From: an uncultured Gammaproteobacteria bacterium
GTDB lineage: Bacteria; Pseudomonadota; Gammaproteobacteria; Ga0077536
Length of the DNA stretch: 64,000 bases
Reading direction: 5' to 3'
NCBI GenBank assembly: GCA_938082545.1
Contig: CALKCL010000009.1
Location: 1-64,000 of the forward strand
Shown: positions 8,546-17,475 of the stretch, in pieces
Position numbering within the stretch: the first letter of the stretch is position 1
Layout of the letters: each line of letters starts with the position of its first letter
The notes under the pieces: generated by a model
Database searches by the model: none
Told to the model about the DNA's origin: nothing
Seen by the model: the letters and a program-made list of their open reading frames with translations, nothing else
Translations under genes and position numbers: made by a program

Positions 8546-9345
8546 TCTGCATTAGGATAGAAAAGTTGTTGTCCATTTAGCTTAAATTTTGCGATCGTCG
8601 ACTGACCATCTGAGCTAAGCAGCCATCCCATGAAATTTTTAGCGCCCTTTGTATTCACATGAGGGTGTATTTTATCGTTGACTAAAATTAGGCTGTATTG
8701 ATTTGATAGAGCTTGGTCTTCCTTGTAGAGCACTTTACAGCTTCCTTTGTTCTTGTAGGAAATCCAAGTTGCGCTATCTACAAGAGTGTAACCATCTAAC
8801 TCTATCGTCATTCCCAGCGTTCTACCCATACCACTTCCTACTTCCAGATACCAAGAGGCCTTCGGATTGATCGCAATGGATTTCCAAAGTTGCAATTCTT
8901 TTTTGTGAGTTCCGCTCATGTCACCCCGAGAAATCCATTTCGACTCGGAACTCGCAATTTTCATGAATACCTCAGCGGCCGAAGATGCTGACTGTATACC
9001 TGCTGGGTCGTGACTGGGACCTACTACAAAGAATTGGTTATACATGAGTGGTCTTCGAGCTATGCCATAGCCATTTTTTATGAAGATTTCTTCTGCAGAT
9101 TTAGCATGTACCATCACTACATCCGCATCGCCATTCGCAGCATTTTTGAGAGCTTGCCCGGTCCCAACCGCGACGACTTTGACCTCTATGCCGGTCTTAG
9201 CTTGATATATAGGTACGATGTAATTAAATAAGCCCGAATTTTGGGTGGATGTTGTCGACTGTACAAGAATTGAATTGGATGCAATTAGACTGAAACTCGC
9301 GGAAAAAATCAGAACAGAGCACAGGAAGAGTGGTTTATGCATCAT
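8536..9345 (-). CDS. tupA: TupA-like tungstate/molybdate ABC transporter substrate-binding protein
   Basis: The 269-residue protein has a signal peptide (hydrophobic to about residue 23). TTSTQNSGLF (31-40), GTGQALKNAANGDADVVMVH (61-80) and an SRGDMSGTHKKELQLW segment are characteristic of TupA, the periplasmic oxyanion-binding protein of the high-affinity tungstate importer. Serine and threonine residues in the TTST and SGT motifs normally coordinate the oxyanion. The permease and ATPase genes tupB and tupC are not adjacent. Instead the gene follows a porin gene with nine intervening bases, so the two are probably co-transcribed. Tungsten versus molybdenum preference cannot be told from sequence alone. 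Confidence 0.85.
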   Translation of the reverse strand: MMHKPLFLCSVLIFSASFSLIASNSILVQSTTSTQNSGLFNYIVPIYQAKTGIEVKVVAVGTGQALKNAANGDADVVMVHAKSAEEIFIKNGYGIARRPLMYNQFFVVGPSHDPAGIQSASSAAEVFMKIASSESKWISRGDMSGTHKKELQLWKSIAINPKASWYLEVGSGMGRTLGMTIELDGYTLVDSATWISYKNKGSCKVLYKEDQALSNQYSLILVNDKIHPHVNTKGAKNFMGWLLSSDGQSTIAKFKLNGQQLFYPNADKF

Positions 9346-9354
9346 GAAACTCTT

Positions 9355-10737
9355 TTAAAAGCTAAAACTTAATTGCAGGTAATTATAAAAGATATCTTTT
9401 TTATATGCTTTATTCCCTGTATCACGGGCATACTTTCCGGATCTGATATAAGCAGTTCCGATCTCCAGTAGAGAGTTATTCGCTGCTAACTCCCATCTCA
9501 ACCTTGCCTCAATTTGTTGGCCTAAGAACGAGGAAGCAGTACCTGTTGAGTCTGATATTTTGGCCGCAACCCAACTATCACCGTTATTAGCACGCCAAAA
9601 GCCTCTGTAACCGATCATAAGTTGAGATTGGTTGTTGGGCAGCATAGAGACTCGAATTCCAGGGCTGCTAATATTACTTCTATTGAAGGCACCAAAAATA
9701 CCGACAGGACCATATTCGAAACGGCGAGCACCATAGAGGCTATCAAAACGCCCGTTTTTCTTGTCCAGAGAGGAGTTATCTCCACTAGCATAGTCGTATT
9801 CTAATGCAGACCGAATTTTCTTTTTTGACTTCCCTGTGTATCCGATTTCTACATGCTGGAAATGCGCGAAGTGGTCTAGATTTTTTTCACTGGTCTTGGA
9901 TGATCGTACTTCACCAACTTGAAAAATAGACTCGATCAGATAATCAATAGCACCCACTTTGGGGGGGAAGGAAAGTCGAAACCCGGACGTTACGATTTCC
10001 CGATTCAGAGTGCTGGCATTTTCCGTATCGTCCTCGTCTAAACCAAGAATGTAGATTTCACCTTTATGACCTAAAGGTAATCGATCAGAGCTGTAATTTA
10101 CTCCCCAAAATGTGGTCGCACCAGTTTCTTTGTCGAATTTTATTGAGTTTTTTCTCAGTTCTGAAATAGAGTCTGGTGATCGATTAATTGGCATCGTGAA
10201 AAAAAAATGCAGTTGATCACCCGTATTTTTCTTCCATTTCCATTCGACACCTGTAAAAGAGTTGACTGTGTTTCTAAATTTGGTACGCGCGACGAGCCGT
10301 CCGCTCCCCATATCTAAAGTGAACCGACCAACGTTGAGAGTTGATTTGTCACCATTTTTAAAAAGATTTTTCTGCTTAGCTGAAATATAACCTTGAATAA
10401 GCTCTAACGGATTGACATGGGTTGTCGACATCGGTGTTCCGTCGTCATCTAAATATGCTCGTGAGTCTCCAATTTCGATAGCAACTTCAAAGGGCTCCAA
10501 GTCAACACTCGCGAACAAGGTCGTTTTTTGAACTAATATCTGGTCACTGCCACCGAGAGTACTGCGATATTGATGGCTCAGGGTTTCGTACCGCGTACGA
10601 TGAGTTCCCTGCAATGTAAGCCTGTCGGGTAACTTTAATGCATTTGCCAGTTTAAATGGACCGCTAGATAGGCAGTAACCGGAGAATGAGAAGAAAGACA
10701 ATAATCCTATCAAGAGTAGTTTGGTGTATGCTCGCAT
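9355..10737 (-). CDS. Outer-membrane beta-barrel porin (alginate-export-like)
   Basis: This 460-residue protein has an N-terminal signal peptide (LLLIGLLSFFSFSGYCLSSG) and then alternating beta-strand patterns with aromatic girdles. It ends in YNYLQLSFSF, a C-terminal Phe typical of BAM substrates. The order of features (LQGTHRTRYETL near residue 42, GRFTLDMGSGRLVARTKFRN around 142-161, EYDYASGD about 315-322) matches alginate-export/AlgE-type porins, which form anion-selective channels. It is transcribed just ahead of tupA, so it could admit oxyanions such as tungstate or molybdate to the periplasm; that role is inference from position. A 7-bp inverted repeat lies upstream at 10765-10789. 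Confidence 0.78.
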   Translation of the reverse strand: MRAYTKLLLIGLLSFFSFSGYCLSSGPFKLANALKLPDRLTLQGTHRTRYETLSHQYRSTLGGSDQILVQKTTLFASVDLEPFEVAIEIGDSRAYLDDDGTPMSTTHVNPLELIQGYISAKQKNLFKNGDKSTLNVGRFTLDMGSGRLVARTKFRNTVNSFTGVEWKWKKNTGDQLHFFFTMPINRSPDSISELRKNSIKFDKETGATTFWGVNYSSDRLPLGHKGEIYILGLDEDDTENASTLNREIVTSGFRLSFPPKVGAIDYLIESIFQVGEVRSSKTSEKNLDHFAHFQHVEIGYTGKSKKKIRSALEYDYASGDNSSLDKKNGRFDSLYGARRFEYGPVGIFGAFNRSNISSPGIRVSMLPNNQSQLMIGYRGFWRANNGDSWVAAKISDSTGTASSFLGQQIEARLRWELAANNSLLEIGTAYIRSGKYARDTGNKAYKKDIFYNYLQLSFSF

Positions 10738-10764
10738 TAGATAAAGTCATCACCTTAAAACATG

Positions 10765-10789
10765 ATGTTAAAAGGGGCTATATTAACAT
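10765..10789. promoter_or_regulatory. Inverted repeat upstream of the porin-tupA operon
   Basis: ATGTTAA and TTAACAT are perfect 7-bp arms separated by 11 bases, 28 bp upstream of the porin start and in the divergent promoter region shared with yqeC. It could be a regulator operator. I do not recognise it as a ModE site. Confidence 0.3.
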
Positions 10790-10893
10790 TTTAGTCGTTA
10801 ATACCCACATTTTTTATAAGTTATGCACAAATTTATTGATCTATTAACAAATGTATCAACTTTTTGAACTAAAAATGCCAAAGGCCTGAATAA

Positions 10894-11640
10894 ATGAAAA
10901 CAGAAAAAAGTAATTTAATTCAAGCGTTATCAGCGAGAGAGGGCGACGTCATTTGCTTCGTAGGGGCTGGTGGTAAGAAAACGACGTTGTACGCGGCCTC
11001 TCGTCAATACGGGGGGCGTGTCGCCATTTCTTCTACTTCGCATATGTTTCAATATGATAATAGATTTGTGGATAGAGTGATTGAGGACTATAGAGGTACT
11101 TGGACTGATGATCAGAGCAGAGTGATCGCGTTTTCTGGGAAAACAGATACGCCTAATCGTGTCGGGGGTCTTACCGCTGATTGTATCAAAGGTATTTGGG
11201 AGAGTCGGAAGTTCGGTTTGATTCTTGTTAAGGCCGATGGTGCACGTTCTCGTTTGGTGAAAGCCCCCGCAGCATACGAACCTCTTATCCCTGCGTTTAC
11301 GAATATTGTGGTCCCAATCGCCTCTGCACAAATAATTGGACAGCATTTGGCAACGAGTATCGCCCACAGGCCTGAGTTCCTCTCTAAGATTATGGGTATC
11401 GATGTAGGGGACAGGATACTACCAATGCATTTAGCTCAATTGCTTGGCTCTGAGATGGGCAGTCTAAAAAATGCTGGAAATGCGCGCGTCTGCCCAATAC
11501 TGAACATGGTCGACAATTCTGACACACTTCCACTTGCCATAGAAACGGCTCGGATTGCACTCACGCTCACCAAGCGATTCGACCAAATAATTCTGGCAGA
11601 AATGAGGCACTCTCGTATTGTTGAAATTATCTCTAGATAA
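10894..11640 (+). CDS. yqeC: YqeC-like selenium cofactor biosynthesis protein
   Basis: The 248-residue protein has a nucleotide-binding FVGAGGKKTTL loop (22-32) and the family segment VKADGARSRLVKAPAAYEP near residue 113, followed by VPIASAQIIG. YqeC proteins accompany selenium-dependent molybdenum hydroxylases and are thought to help make or insert the labile Se-Mo cofactor. No selenium transferase (yqeB, selD) or xanthine-dehydrogenase-like gene is visible here. The gene is divergent from the porin-tupA pair, an association that could reflect shared W/Mo/Se metabolism. It is convergent with the aminotransferase. The family match is strong by motif, but the selenium role in this organism is untested. 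Confidence 0.82.
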   Translation: MKTEKSNLIQALSAREGDVICFVGAGGKKTTLYAASRQYGGRVAISSTSHMFQYDNRFVDRVIEDYRGTWTDDQSRVIAFSGKTDTPNRVGGLTADCIKGIWESRKFGLILVKADGARSRLVKAPAAYEPLIPAFTNIVVPIASAQIIGQHLATSIAHRPEFLSKIMGIDVGDRILPMHLAQLLGSEMGSLKNAGNARVCPILNMVDNSDTLPLAIETARIALTLTKRFDQIILAEMRHSRIVEIISR

Positions 11641-11648
11641 AGCGGGGA

Positions 11649-12842
11649 CTAATTTTTTAAGATTGTAGTCATAGATTCTACAAAGTAGTCAATATTAGAG
11701 CTATTAACGCCGGCCACGTTTATACGACTAGAGTCCACCATGTAAATAGCAAATTCTTTCTGTAGTCTAGCTACCTGGTTTGTATCTATGCCCAGGAAAG
11801 AAAACATTCCTTTTTGCTTCTTTATAAAAGAAAAGTCTTGGTCGATTTCCCGAGTTAAGCGATTAGCAAGTTCTTTACGAAGTAGATTTATCCGGTCACG
11901 CATCGTACTCAGTTCTTCTACCCACTGAAGCTTAAGTGTTTTGTCACTTAATATAGTTTCAACAATAGCAGCACCATGTGCAGGCGGCATGGAGTATATA
12001 CCTCTGACAACAGATCCTAATTGGCTTTGAACTATAGTTGTTTGAGCAACGTTTGGACTTACTATTTGTAAGCTTCCCACTCTTTCTCTATAAAGCCCAA
12101 AGTTTTTAGAATATGAGCTAGCTACGATGACTTCAGGACATCGTTCAGATAGAATTTTAACCCCTATCGCATCCTCGTCGAGACTGTCTCCTAAGCCCTG
12201 GTAAGCAAGATCTATGAATGGGGTGAACCCTTGATTGATAGCTAAGTCCGCAATAGCTTCCCAGTGCTGTGGTTCGAGGTCTACACCCGATGGGTTGTGG
12301 CAACATCCGTGTATTAATACAGCATCTCCTGCCGGGACATTACTCAAGCTTTCTAAGAGGCCGTCCGTATTCAGACTTCGTGAGCTTTTCTCATAGTAGG
12401 CGTACTCCTTCAAGTTCAGACCTGCATTTCCTAATAAAGGCTGATGGTTCGCCCAGGTTGGATCACTTACCCATATGGTAGTTTTGGGTCGAGCTCTTTT
12501 TATTAGTTCAGCCGCTACCCGGAGTGCTCCGCAGCCTCCTGGTGTTTGAACTCCGGCAATACGATTACTTTTTTCAGCTTGATTGTCATTACCAAACATC
12601 AATTTTCTGGTTAGAGTATTGAATTCAGGAGTTCCGGGAGGGCCGATATAGCTTTTTGTTTGTTCTGTTTCATGGCGGATCTTTTGTGCTTCTATGACAC
12701 TTTTCATTATTGGAGTAGCACCAGATTCATCACGATAGACACCAACGCCCAGATCTATTTTTTTTAGACTTACATCATTTCGGTGAGCGGCCATTAGGCC
12801 CAGAATAGGATCTGGGTGTAATTCCTCAAGATTTTCGAACAT
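11649..12842 (-). CDS. Aspartate/aromatic aminotransferase (class I, AspC/TyrB type)
   Basis: The 397-residue protein matches the gammaproteobacterial aspartate/tyrosine aminotransferase family in length and motifs: KIDLGVGVYRDESGATP (28-44), SYIGPPGTPEF (64-74), HGCCHNPSGVDL (178-189) and the PLP-binding SSYSKNFGLYRERVG with K246. It transfers amino groups between aspartate or aromatic amino acids and 2-oxoglutarate in the cytoplasm. AspC and TyrB cannot be distinguished with confidence. It stands alone, divergent from imuC across a 226-bp gap that contains the LexA operator; nothing suggests it shares that control. Confidence 0.9.
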   Translation of the reverse strand: MFENLEELHPDPILGLMAAHRNDVSLKKIDLGVGVYRDESGATPIMKSVIEAQKIRHETEQTKSYIGPPGTPEFNTLTRKLMFGNDNQAEKSNRIAGVQTPGGCGALRVAAELIKRARPKTTIWVSDPTWANHQPLLGNAGLNLKEYAYYEKSSRSLNTDGLLESLSNVPAGDAVLIHGCCHNPSGVDLEPQHWEAIADLAINQGFTPFIDLAYQGLGDSLDEDAIGVKILSERCPEVIVASSYSKNFGLYRERVGSLQIVSPNVAQTTIVQSQLGSVVRGIYSMPPAHGAAIVETILSDKTLKLQWVEELSTMRDRINLLRKELANRLTREIDQDFSFIKKQKGMFSFLGIDTNQVARLQKEFAIYMVDSSRINVAGVNSSNIDYFVESMTTILKN

Positions 12843-13021
12843 CAGTTAAATTTCTCCAGTGTTATCGTTAGTGCCTTATTCCTTGCCTGCAGTTAGCAGG
12901 ACTACCAACACAGATTGTAAGACTTTTTCCGTTTAAGTTGTTAGTAGGATTTTCTTAATAAGGTATAAAAATATATGGTGGTTTACAGATAAAAGTATTG
13001 ATCTAGTGGCGCTATTAATTA

Positions 13022-13041
13022 TACTGTATAAATAAACAGTA
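13022..13041. promoter_or_regulatory. LexA (SOS) operator upstream of imuC
   Basis: TACTGTATAAATAAACAGTA is a 20-bp CTG-N10-CAG box differing from the gammaproteobacterial/E. coli LexA consensus at only two central positions. It ends 27 bases before the TTG start of imuC, as expected for an operator overlapping a core promoter. Its gammaproteobacterial form is also evidence on taxonomy. Confidence 0.92.
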
Positions 13042-13068
13042 TTTAAAGAAATTAATAGGTCTCTTCCA

Positions 13069-16000
13069 TTGTACGCAGAGCTTCATTGTCTAACGAATTT
13101 CAGCTTCCAGCATGGAGCTTCTCATCCTGAGGAGCTGGTCCAAACCGCTTCAATTCTTGGCTATAAAGCTATAGCCATCACTGATAGGTGTAGTTTCTCC
13201 GCTCTAGTTAAAGCTCATGTCGAAGCTGAGAATCAAGGTATAAAAATGATTTCTGGTAGTGAGTTTCATTTTGATGACGGCACTAAAATAGTTCTTCTAG
13301 CTGAAAATCTAGAGGCATATAAGAAAATCAGTTTTTTAATCAGCAAATCAAGGAGACGAAAAAAGAAAGGTGGTTATAAAATTTTACGCTCTGATTTAGA
13401 TGACTTTGATTCAGGGCTCTTGATTTGGCTCCCTAGCTACAGCGAAAAAGATTTGAGTTACGCCTCCTGGCTTTCACAGAATTTTTCAGGACGAGTATGG
13501 ATAGGAGTTGGCCTTTTTTATAGTGGGACAGACCAATCACGCTTGAAATGGGTGTATAAATTGTCGGAGAATTATGGTCTAAGAGTAACGGCTACTGGTG
13601 ATGTACGTATGCACTCTTATAGCCGTAGACCATTATTAGATGTGTTGACAGCGATTAGATTAGGCGTCCAAATCGAAGAAGTAGGAACGCGTATTTTTTC
13701 TAACGGAGAACATTATTTAAGACCAATAGACCGACTCGTGTCAATTTACCCAAGTGCATTATTAAAGGAGAGCTTGAGAGTTGCTGAACGATGTAATTTT
13801 TCATTGAAGCAACTTGTCTACGAATATCCGCACGAAATTTTTGGTGATGGGAAAAAAAATTCTTCGCAATTAAGAGACTTGGCTTATGCCGGAGCGAAAC
13901 AACGCTTCTCACAAAAAGAGATCAAGTACTTTTTGGCCCGTATCGATAATGAAATTTCTTTAATTAGAGAGCTCGGATATGAGGGCTACTTTTTAATGGT
14001 TTACGATATTATTTGCTTTGCAAAAAGTCACGGAATTTTCTATCAAGGGAGAGGATCGGCAGCAAACTCAGTAGTTTGTTATTGCCTGTTTATCACTGAG
14101 GTTAGCCCGCACCATATTGATATGCTATTTGAGCGTTTTATTTCAAGAGAGCGTAATGATCCGCCAGATATTGATATAGATTTTGAACACGAAAGACGTG
14201 AAGAAATTATTCAATATATTTATGAGAAGTATGGTCGTGAAAGGGCTGCGATAACAGCTTCTGTTGTTACCTATAGATCTCGTAGTGCTGTTCGAGACGT
14301 GGCTAAAGTATTGGGAGTAGACGCATGGAAAGCTAAAGAGCTTCATCTGGAGGAAATCAGATGGGAGAGCGCTCCTCAAGCAATTATAGATCTACAGTCT
14401 ATAGGTCTTGATATACAAAGCCATACTTTGCAACATCTCGCTTTTTTAGTGAGCGAACTAATAGGCTTTCCACGGCATCTTTCCCAACACGTTGGTGGTT
14501 TCGTGATTACAGATGCACCGCTTGCAGAGTTGGTTCCTATTGAGAATGCGGCAATGCCTGATCGTACTTTGATACAGTGGGATAAAAATGATTTGGAGAC
14601 TTTAGGGATATTGAAAGTAGATTGTTTGTCGCTAGGGATTCTGACAGTTATTAGGAAAACTATAGAAATGGTTAACTTGGACAATGAAGAGTTATTCTCT
14701 TTGCACTCTATTCCTCTTGACGACGAAGAAACTTATTCTATGATCCAGAAAGCAGATACAGTAGGAGTGTTTCAAATTGAGTCTCGAGCTCAAATGTCGA
14801 TGCTACCTAGATTGAAGCCTAGTTCTTATTATGACTTAGTGATTCAAGTCGCAATTGTTCGTCCGGGCCCTGTTCAAGGCAATATGGTTAATCCATATTT
14901 ACGCAGACGTGCTGGTACTGAAAAAATCGTTTACCCAAATAATAAAGTGAAAGAAGTATTGGGACGGACCCTAGGAGTTCCTTTATTCCAAGAACAGATA
15001 ATTAGGCTCGCGACGGTAGTTGCAGGGTTTACCTCAGGGCAAGCTGATGAAATGCGTCGTTCAATGACGAGCAAGAAAGAAGGGGAGGTATTTAGCTCTC
15101 TTCGAGCAAAGTTTCTTTCAGGGATGAAGGCTAAAGGATATGCAAAAGAGTTTTCTGAGAAGACTTTCAATCAGATAAAAGGGTTTGGAGGGTATGGTTT
15201 CCCTGAGGCTCATGCCGCGAGTTTCGCGTTGCTTGTGTATTTTTCTTCTTGGCTTAAATGTCATAAGCCTGCCGCTTATACAGCAGCTCTTTTAAACAGT
15301 CAGCCGATGGGCTTTTACGCACCATCACAGATTTTGCAAGATGCTAGACTACACAATGTAGAGCTGTTGCCAGTAAATGTTTTAAAAAGCGATTGGAACA
15401 ATAATCTTAAGAAAAAGGAAGATGGCACGTATGCTATACGCATTGGGTTGAGAATGATTAAAGGGCTGGGGGTTTCTGCTGGGTCTCGCATCATAAAAGC
15501 GCGTTCTCTTCATCCATTTAGTAATTCCGATGACTTTTTTAGCAGAACAGATCTTTCACGTTCGGAAATGCAGCACCTATCAAGTTCGGGTGCGCTAAAG
15601 AGTTTGGTCGGCAACCGGCATCAGGCAAACTGGCACTCCTTAGCTATTAGAGAGACTCACGGACTTTTTAAAGGAGTTGGGAGAAATGAGGTGATACCTC
15701 TTTTGCCTATTACTGAAGAAGGGGAAGAAGTTTCTGCCGATTACGCCAGTCTTGGGTTCACGTTAGGGAAGCATCCGTTATCTCTATTGCGTTCACGTCT
15801 TGGTGATTGTGTTCTTGCCGAGATACTATCAAGTCTGTCGCAAAGAACACGTGTAATTTTTTGTGGATTAGTTATTGTCAGGCAACAACCAAGATCAGCG
15901 AATGGGGTCATGTTTGTTACGCTTGAAGATGACACGGGTACTGTTAATTTGATTATTTGGCCTATGTTATTAAAAAAATATCGCAGTGTTATTCTGAAAG

Positions 16001-16128
16001 CTCAGTTACTGTCTGTTAAAGGAGTAGTACAGCGGCAGGGTGATACGGTTAATTTGATTGGAGAAGAGTTCGAAGATCGCACAGGGCTGCTAGGACAGTT
16101 GGATTTCGCATCGAGAGACTTTCGGTAA
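13069..16128 (+). CDS. imuC: Error-prone DNA polymerase ImuC (DnaE2)
   Basis: This 1019-residue C-family polymerase starts at TTG 13069 with MYAELHCLTNFSFQHGASHP, the usual ImuC N-terminal PHP domain opening. The palm carries PPDIDIDFEHERR around residues 364-376 with the catalytic aspartates. GRGSAANSVVCYCL (about 327), a helix-hairpin-helix region (GLRMIKGLG, about 791) and an OB-fold near the C-terminus (FVTLEDDTGTVNLIIWP) follow. It lacks the beta-clamp/tau tail of replicative DnaE and is somewhat short (about 1050 is usual). ImuC performs mutagenic lesion bypass in the SOS response, normally with ImuA and ImuB. Here imuA and imuB are not adjacent, although a near-perfect LexA box controls the gene. 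Confidence 0.92.
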   Translation: MYAELHCLTNFSFQHGASHPEELVQTASILGYKAIAITDRCSFSALVKAHVEAENQGIKMISGSEFHFDDGTKIVLLAENLEAYKKISFLISKSRRRKKKGGYKILRSDLDDFDSGLLIWLPSYSEKDLSYASWLSQNFSGRVWIGVGLFYSGTDQSRLKWVYKLSENYGLRVTATGDVRMHSYSRRPLLDVLTAIRLGVQIEEVGTRIFSNGEHYLRPIDRLVSIYPSALLKESLRVAERCNFSLKQLVYEYPHEIFGDGKKNSSQLRDLAYAGAKQRFSQKEIKYFLARIDNEISLIRELGYEGYFLMVYDIICFAKSHGIFYQGRGSAANSVVCYCLFITEVSPHHIDMLFERFISRERNDPPDIDIDFEHERREEIIQYIYEKYGRERAAITASVVTYRSRSAVRDVAKVLGVDAWKAKELHLEEIRWESAPQAIIDLQSIGLDIQSHTLQHLAFLVSELIGFPRHLSQHVGGFVITDAPLAELVPIENAAMPDRTLIQWDKNDLETLGILKVDCLSLGILTVIRKTIEMVNLDNEELFSLHSIPLDDEETYSMIQKADTVGVFQIESRAQMSMLPRLKPSSYYDLVIQVAIVRPGPVQGNMVNPYLRRRAGTEKIVYPNNKVKEVLGRTLGVPLFQEQIIRLATVVAGFTSGQADEMRRSMTSKKEGEVFSSLRAKFLSGMKAKGYAKEFSEKTFNQIKGFGGYGFPEAHAASFALLVYFSSWLKCHKPAAYTAALLNSQPMGFYAPSQILQDARLHNVELLPVNVLKSDWNNNLKKKEDGTYAIRIGLRMIKGLGVSAGSRIIKARSLHPFSNSDDFFSRTDLSRSEMQHLSSSGALKSLVGNRHQANWHSLAIRETHGLFKGVGRNEVIPLLPITEEGEEVSADYASLGFTLGKHPLSLLRSRLGDCVLAEILSSLSQRTRVIFCGLVIVRQQPRSANGVMFVTLEDDTGTVNLIIWPMLLKKYRSVILKAQLLSVKGVVQRQGDTVNLIGEEFEDRTGLLGQLDFASRDFR

Positions 16129-16142
16129 TGTAGCCTCAAGTG

Positions 16143-16172
16143 ACTTTGCAGTGTCTTAAGGCAGTGTAAAGT
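16143..16172 (+). terminator. Strong hairpin downstream of imuC
   Basis: Two 13-base arms flank a TTAA loop and pair along their whole length except for one G-G mismatch and two G-T wobbles. It starts 15 bases after the imuC stop. No T tract follows, so it may be a factor-assisted terminator or a 3-prime stabilising structure. Confidence 0.5.
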
Positions 16173-16285
16173 AGGTTATTAGTCGATGTTAGATAAAGAA
16201 ATTGTCCACAATCATTGCATTCTAGCGGAAGCTCCGTACAATCACGATTTTTATCTTGTTCCGTCGCATTTCTGAGAATTTATCA

Positions 16286-17443
16286 ATGAATAAACCCGAA
16301 AAAAAGCCAAATAATCCGCAGTTTTCCTCAGGGCCTTGCCCTAAGCGCCCAGGTTGGAAGCCTGCGGTATTAGAAGGCGCTCTATTGGGTCGTTCTCATC
16401 GTTCTAAGCCAGGTAAGGCGAAACTCAAAGAAGCTATAGAAAAGACACGTAAAATACTTGCTGTTCCTGCTGGATCTCGTATCGGAATTGTAGCTGGATC
16501 TGATACTGGTGCTGTTGAGTTGGCTTTGTGGTCTTTACTTGGTGCCAGAGGAGTGGATGTTCTTGCTTGGGAGAGCTTCAGCCAAGAATGGGTAAGCGAT
16601 GTAGTAGATGTGTTGGGTATAGTCGACACTGAAACACATGAAGCTGCCTATGGTGAACTACCGGATTTAACAAAAGTTAATTTTAAGAATGATGTAGTGT
16701 TTGTTTGGAACGGGACAACTTCCGGCGTCAAGGTGCCTAATGGAGACTGGATTCCCAATGATCGTGAAGGGCTGACTATCTGCGATGCTACCTCTGCCGC
16801 TTTTGCTATGGAGCTGCCTTGGGATAAGTTAGATGTTGTTACTTTCTCTTGGCAAAAAGTACTTGGCGGTGAAGCTGCTCACGGAGTGATCATTTTAAGC
16901 GAACGAGCCATAAGTAGATTAGAAACTTACGTGCCACCGAGACCTTTGCCAAAGTTGTTTCGTCTTACGAAAAAAGGAAAGATTGACGAAGCTATTTTCG
17001 AAGGGGCTACAATCAATACGCCATCGATGCTTTGTGTGGAAGACTATCTAGATGCGTTGAATTGGGCTTCCTCTATAGGGGGGCTAGAATCGTTAATATC
17101 TCGCTCTCAGTCGAATCTGTCAGTGATAGAAGGCTGGATAGATAAGACCGGTTGGGTGGATTTTCTCGCAAAATCGAGTGAGAGCCGCTCTAATACTTCT
17201 ATATGTATTAAAATTATTGCTGATTGGTTTGTGTCTCTCTCTAAGGAAAGACAAGTAATGATTACCAAGGAAATAGCTGGCTTGTTGGATGTTGAAGGAG
17301 TCGCGCACGATATTGATGGCTATCGGAATGCGCCTCCAGGTTTGAGGATTTGGGGAGGGGCCACTGTAGAACGGAGTGATTTGGAAGCCTTGTTACCTTG
17401 GTTGGACTGGGCATATGAGACTGTTTCAACGAAATATTTGTAA
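16286..17443 (+). CDS. serC: Phosphoserine aminotransferase, Methanosarcina/alphaproteobacterial type
   Basis: I place the start at ATG 16286 ([20 protein letters not shown]), since the [11 protein letters not shown] opening is diagnostic of this SerC type (TIGR01365-like). The 385-residue PLP enzyme has [16 protein letters not shown] and [15 protein letters not shown], with the PLP lysine near residue 190. It converts 3-phosphohydroxypyruvate to phosphoserine. It pairs with serA 32 bases downstream in the natural operon order. The usual enterobacterial SerC begins differently (NFSAGPA), so this version is atypical for a gammaproteobacterium and may have been acquired by transfer. Confidence 0.9.
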   Translation: MNKPEKKPNNPQFSSGPCPKRPGWKPAVLEGALLGRSHRSKPGKAKLKEAIEKTRKILAVPAGSRIGIVAGSDTGAVELALWSLLGARGVDVLAWESFSQEWVSDVVDVLGIVDTETHEAAYGELPDLTKVNFKNDVVFVWNGTTSGVKVPNGDWIPNDREGLTICDATSAAFAMELPWDKLDVVTFSWQKVLGGEAAHGVIILSERAISRLETYVPPRPLPKLFRLTKKGKIDEAIFEGATINTPSMLCVEDYLDALNWASSIGGLESLISRSQSNLSVIEGWIDKTGWVDFLAKSSESRSNTSICIKIIADWFVSLSKERQVMITKEIAGLLDVEGVAHDIDGYRNAPPGLRIWGGATVERSDLEALLPWLDWAYETVSTKYL

Positions 17444-17475
17444 TAGAACATCAGCGAAAAATAAAAGGAACTTTG

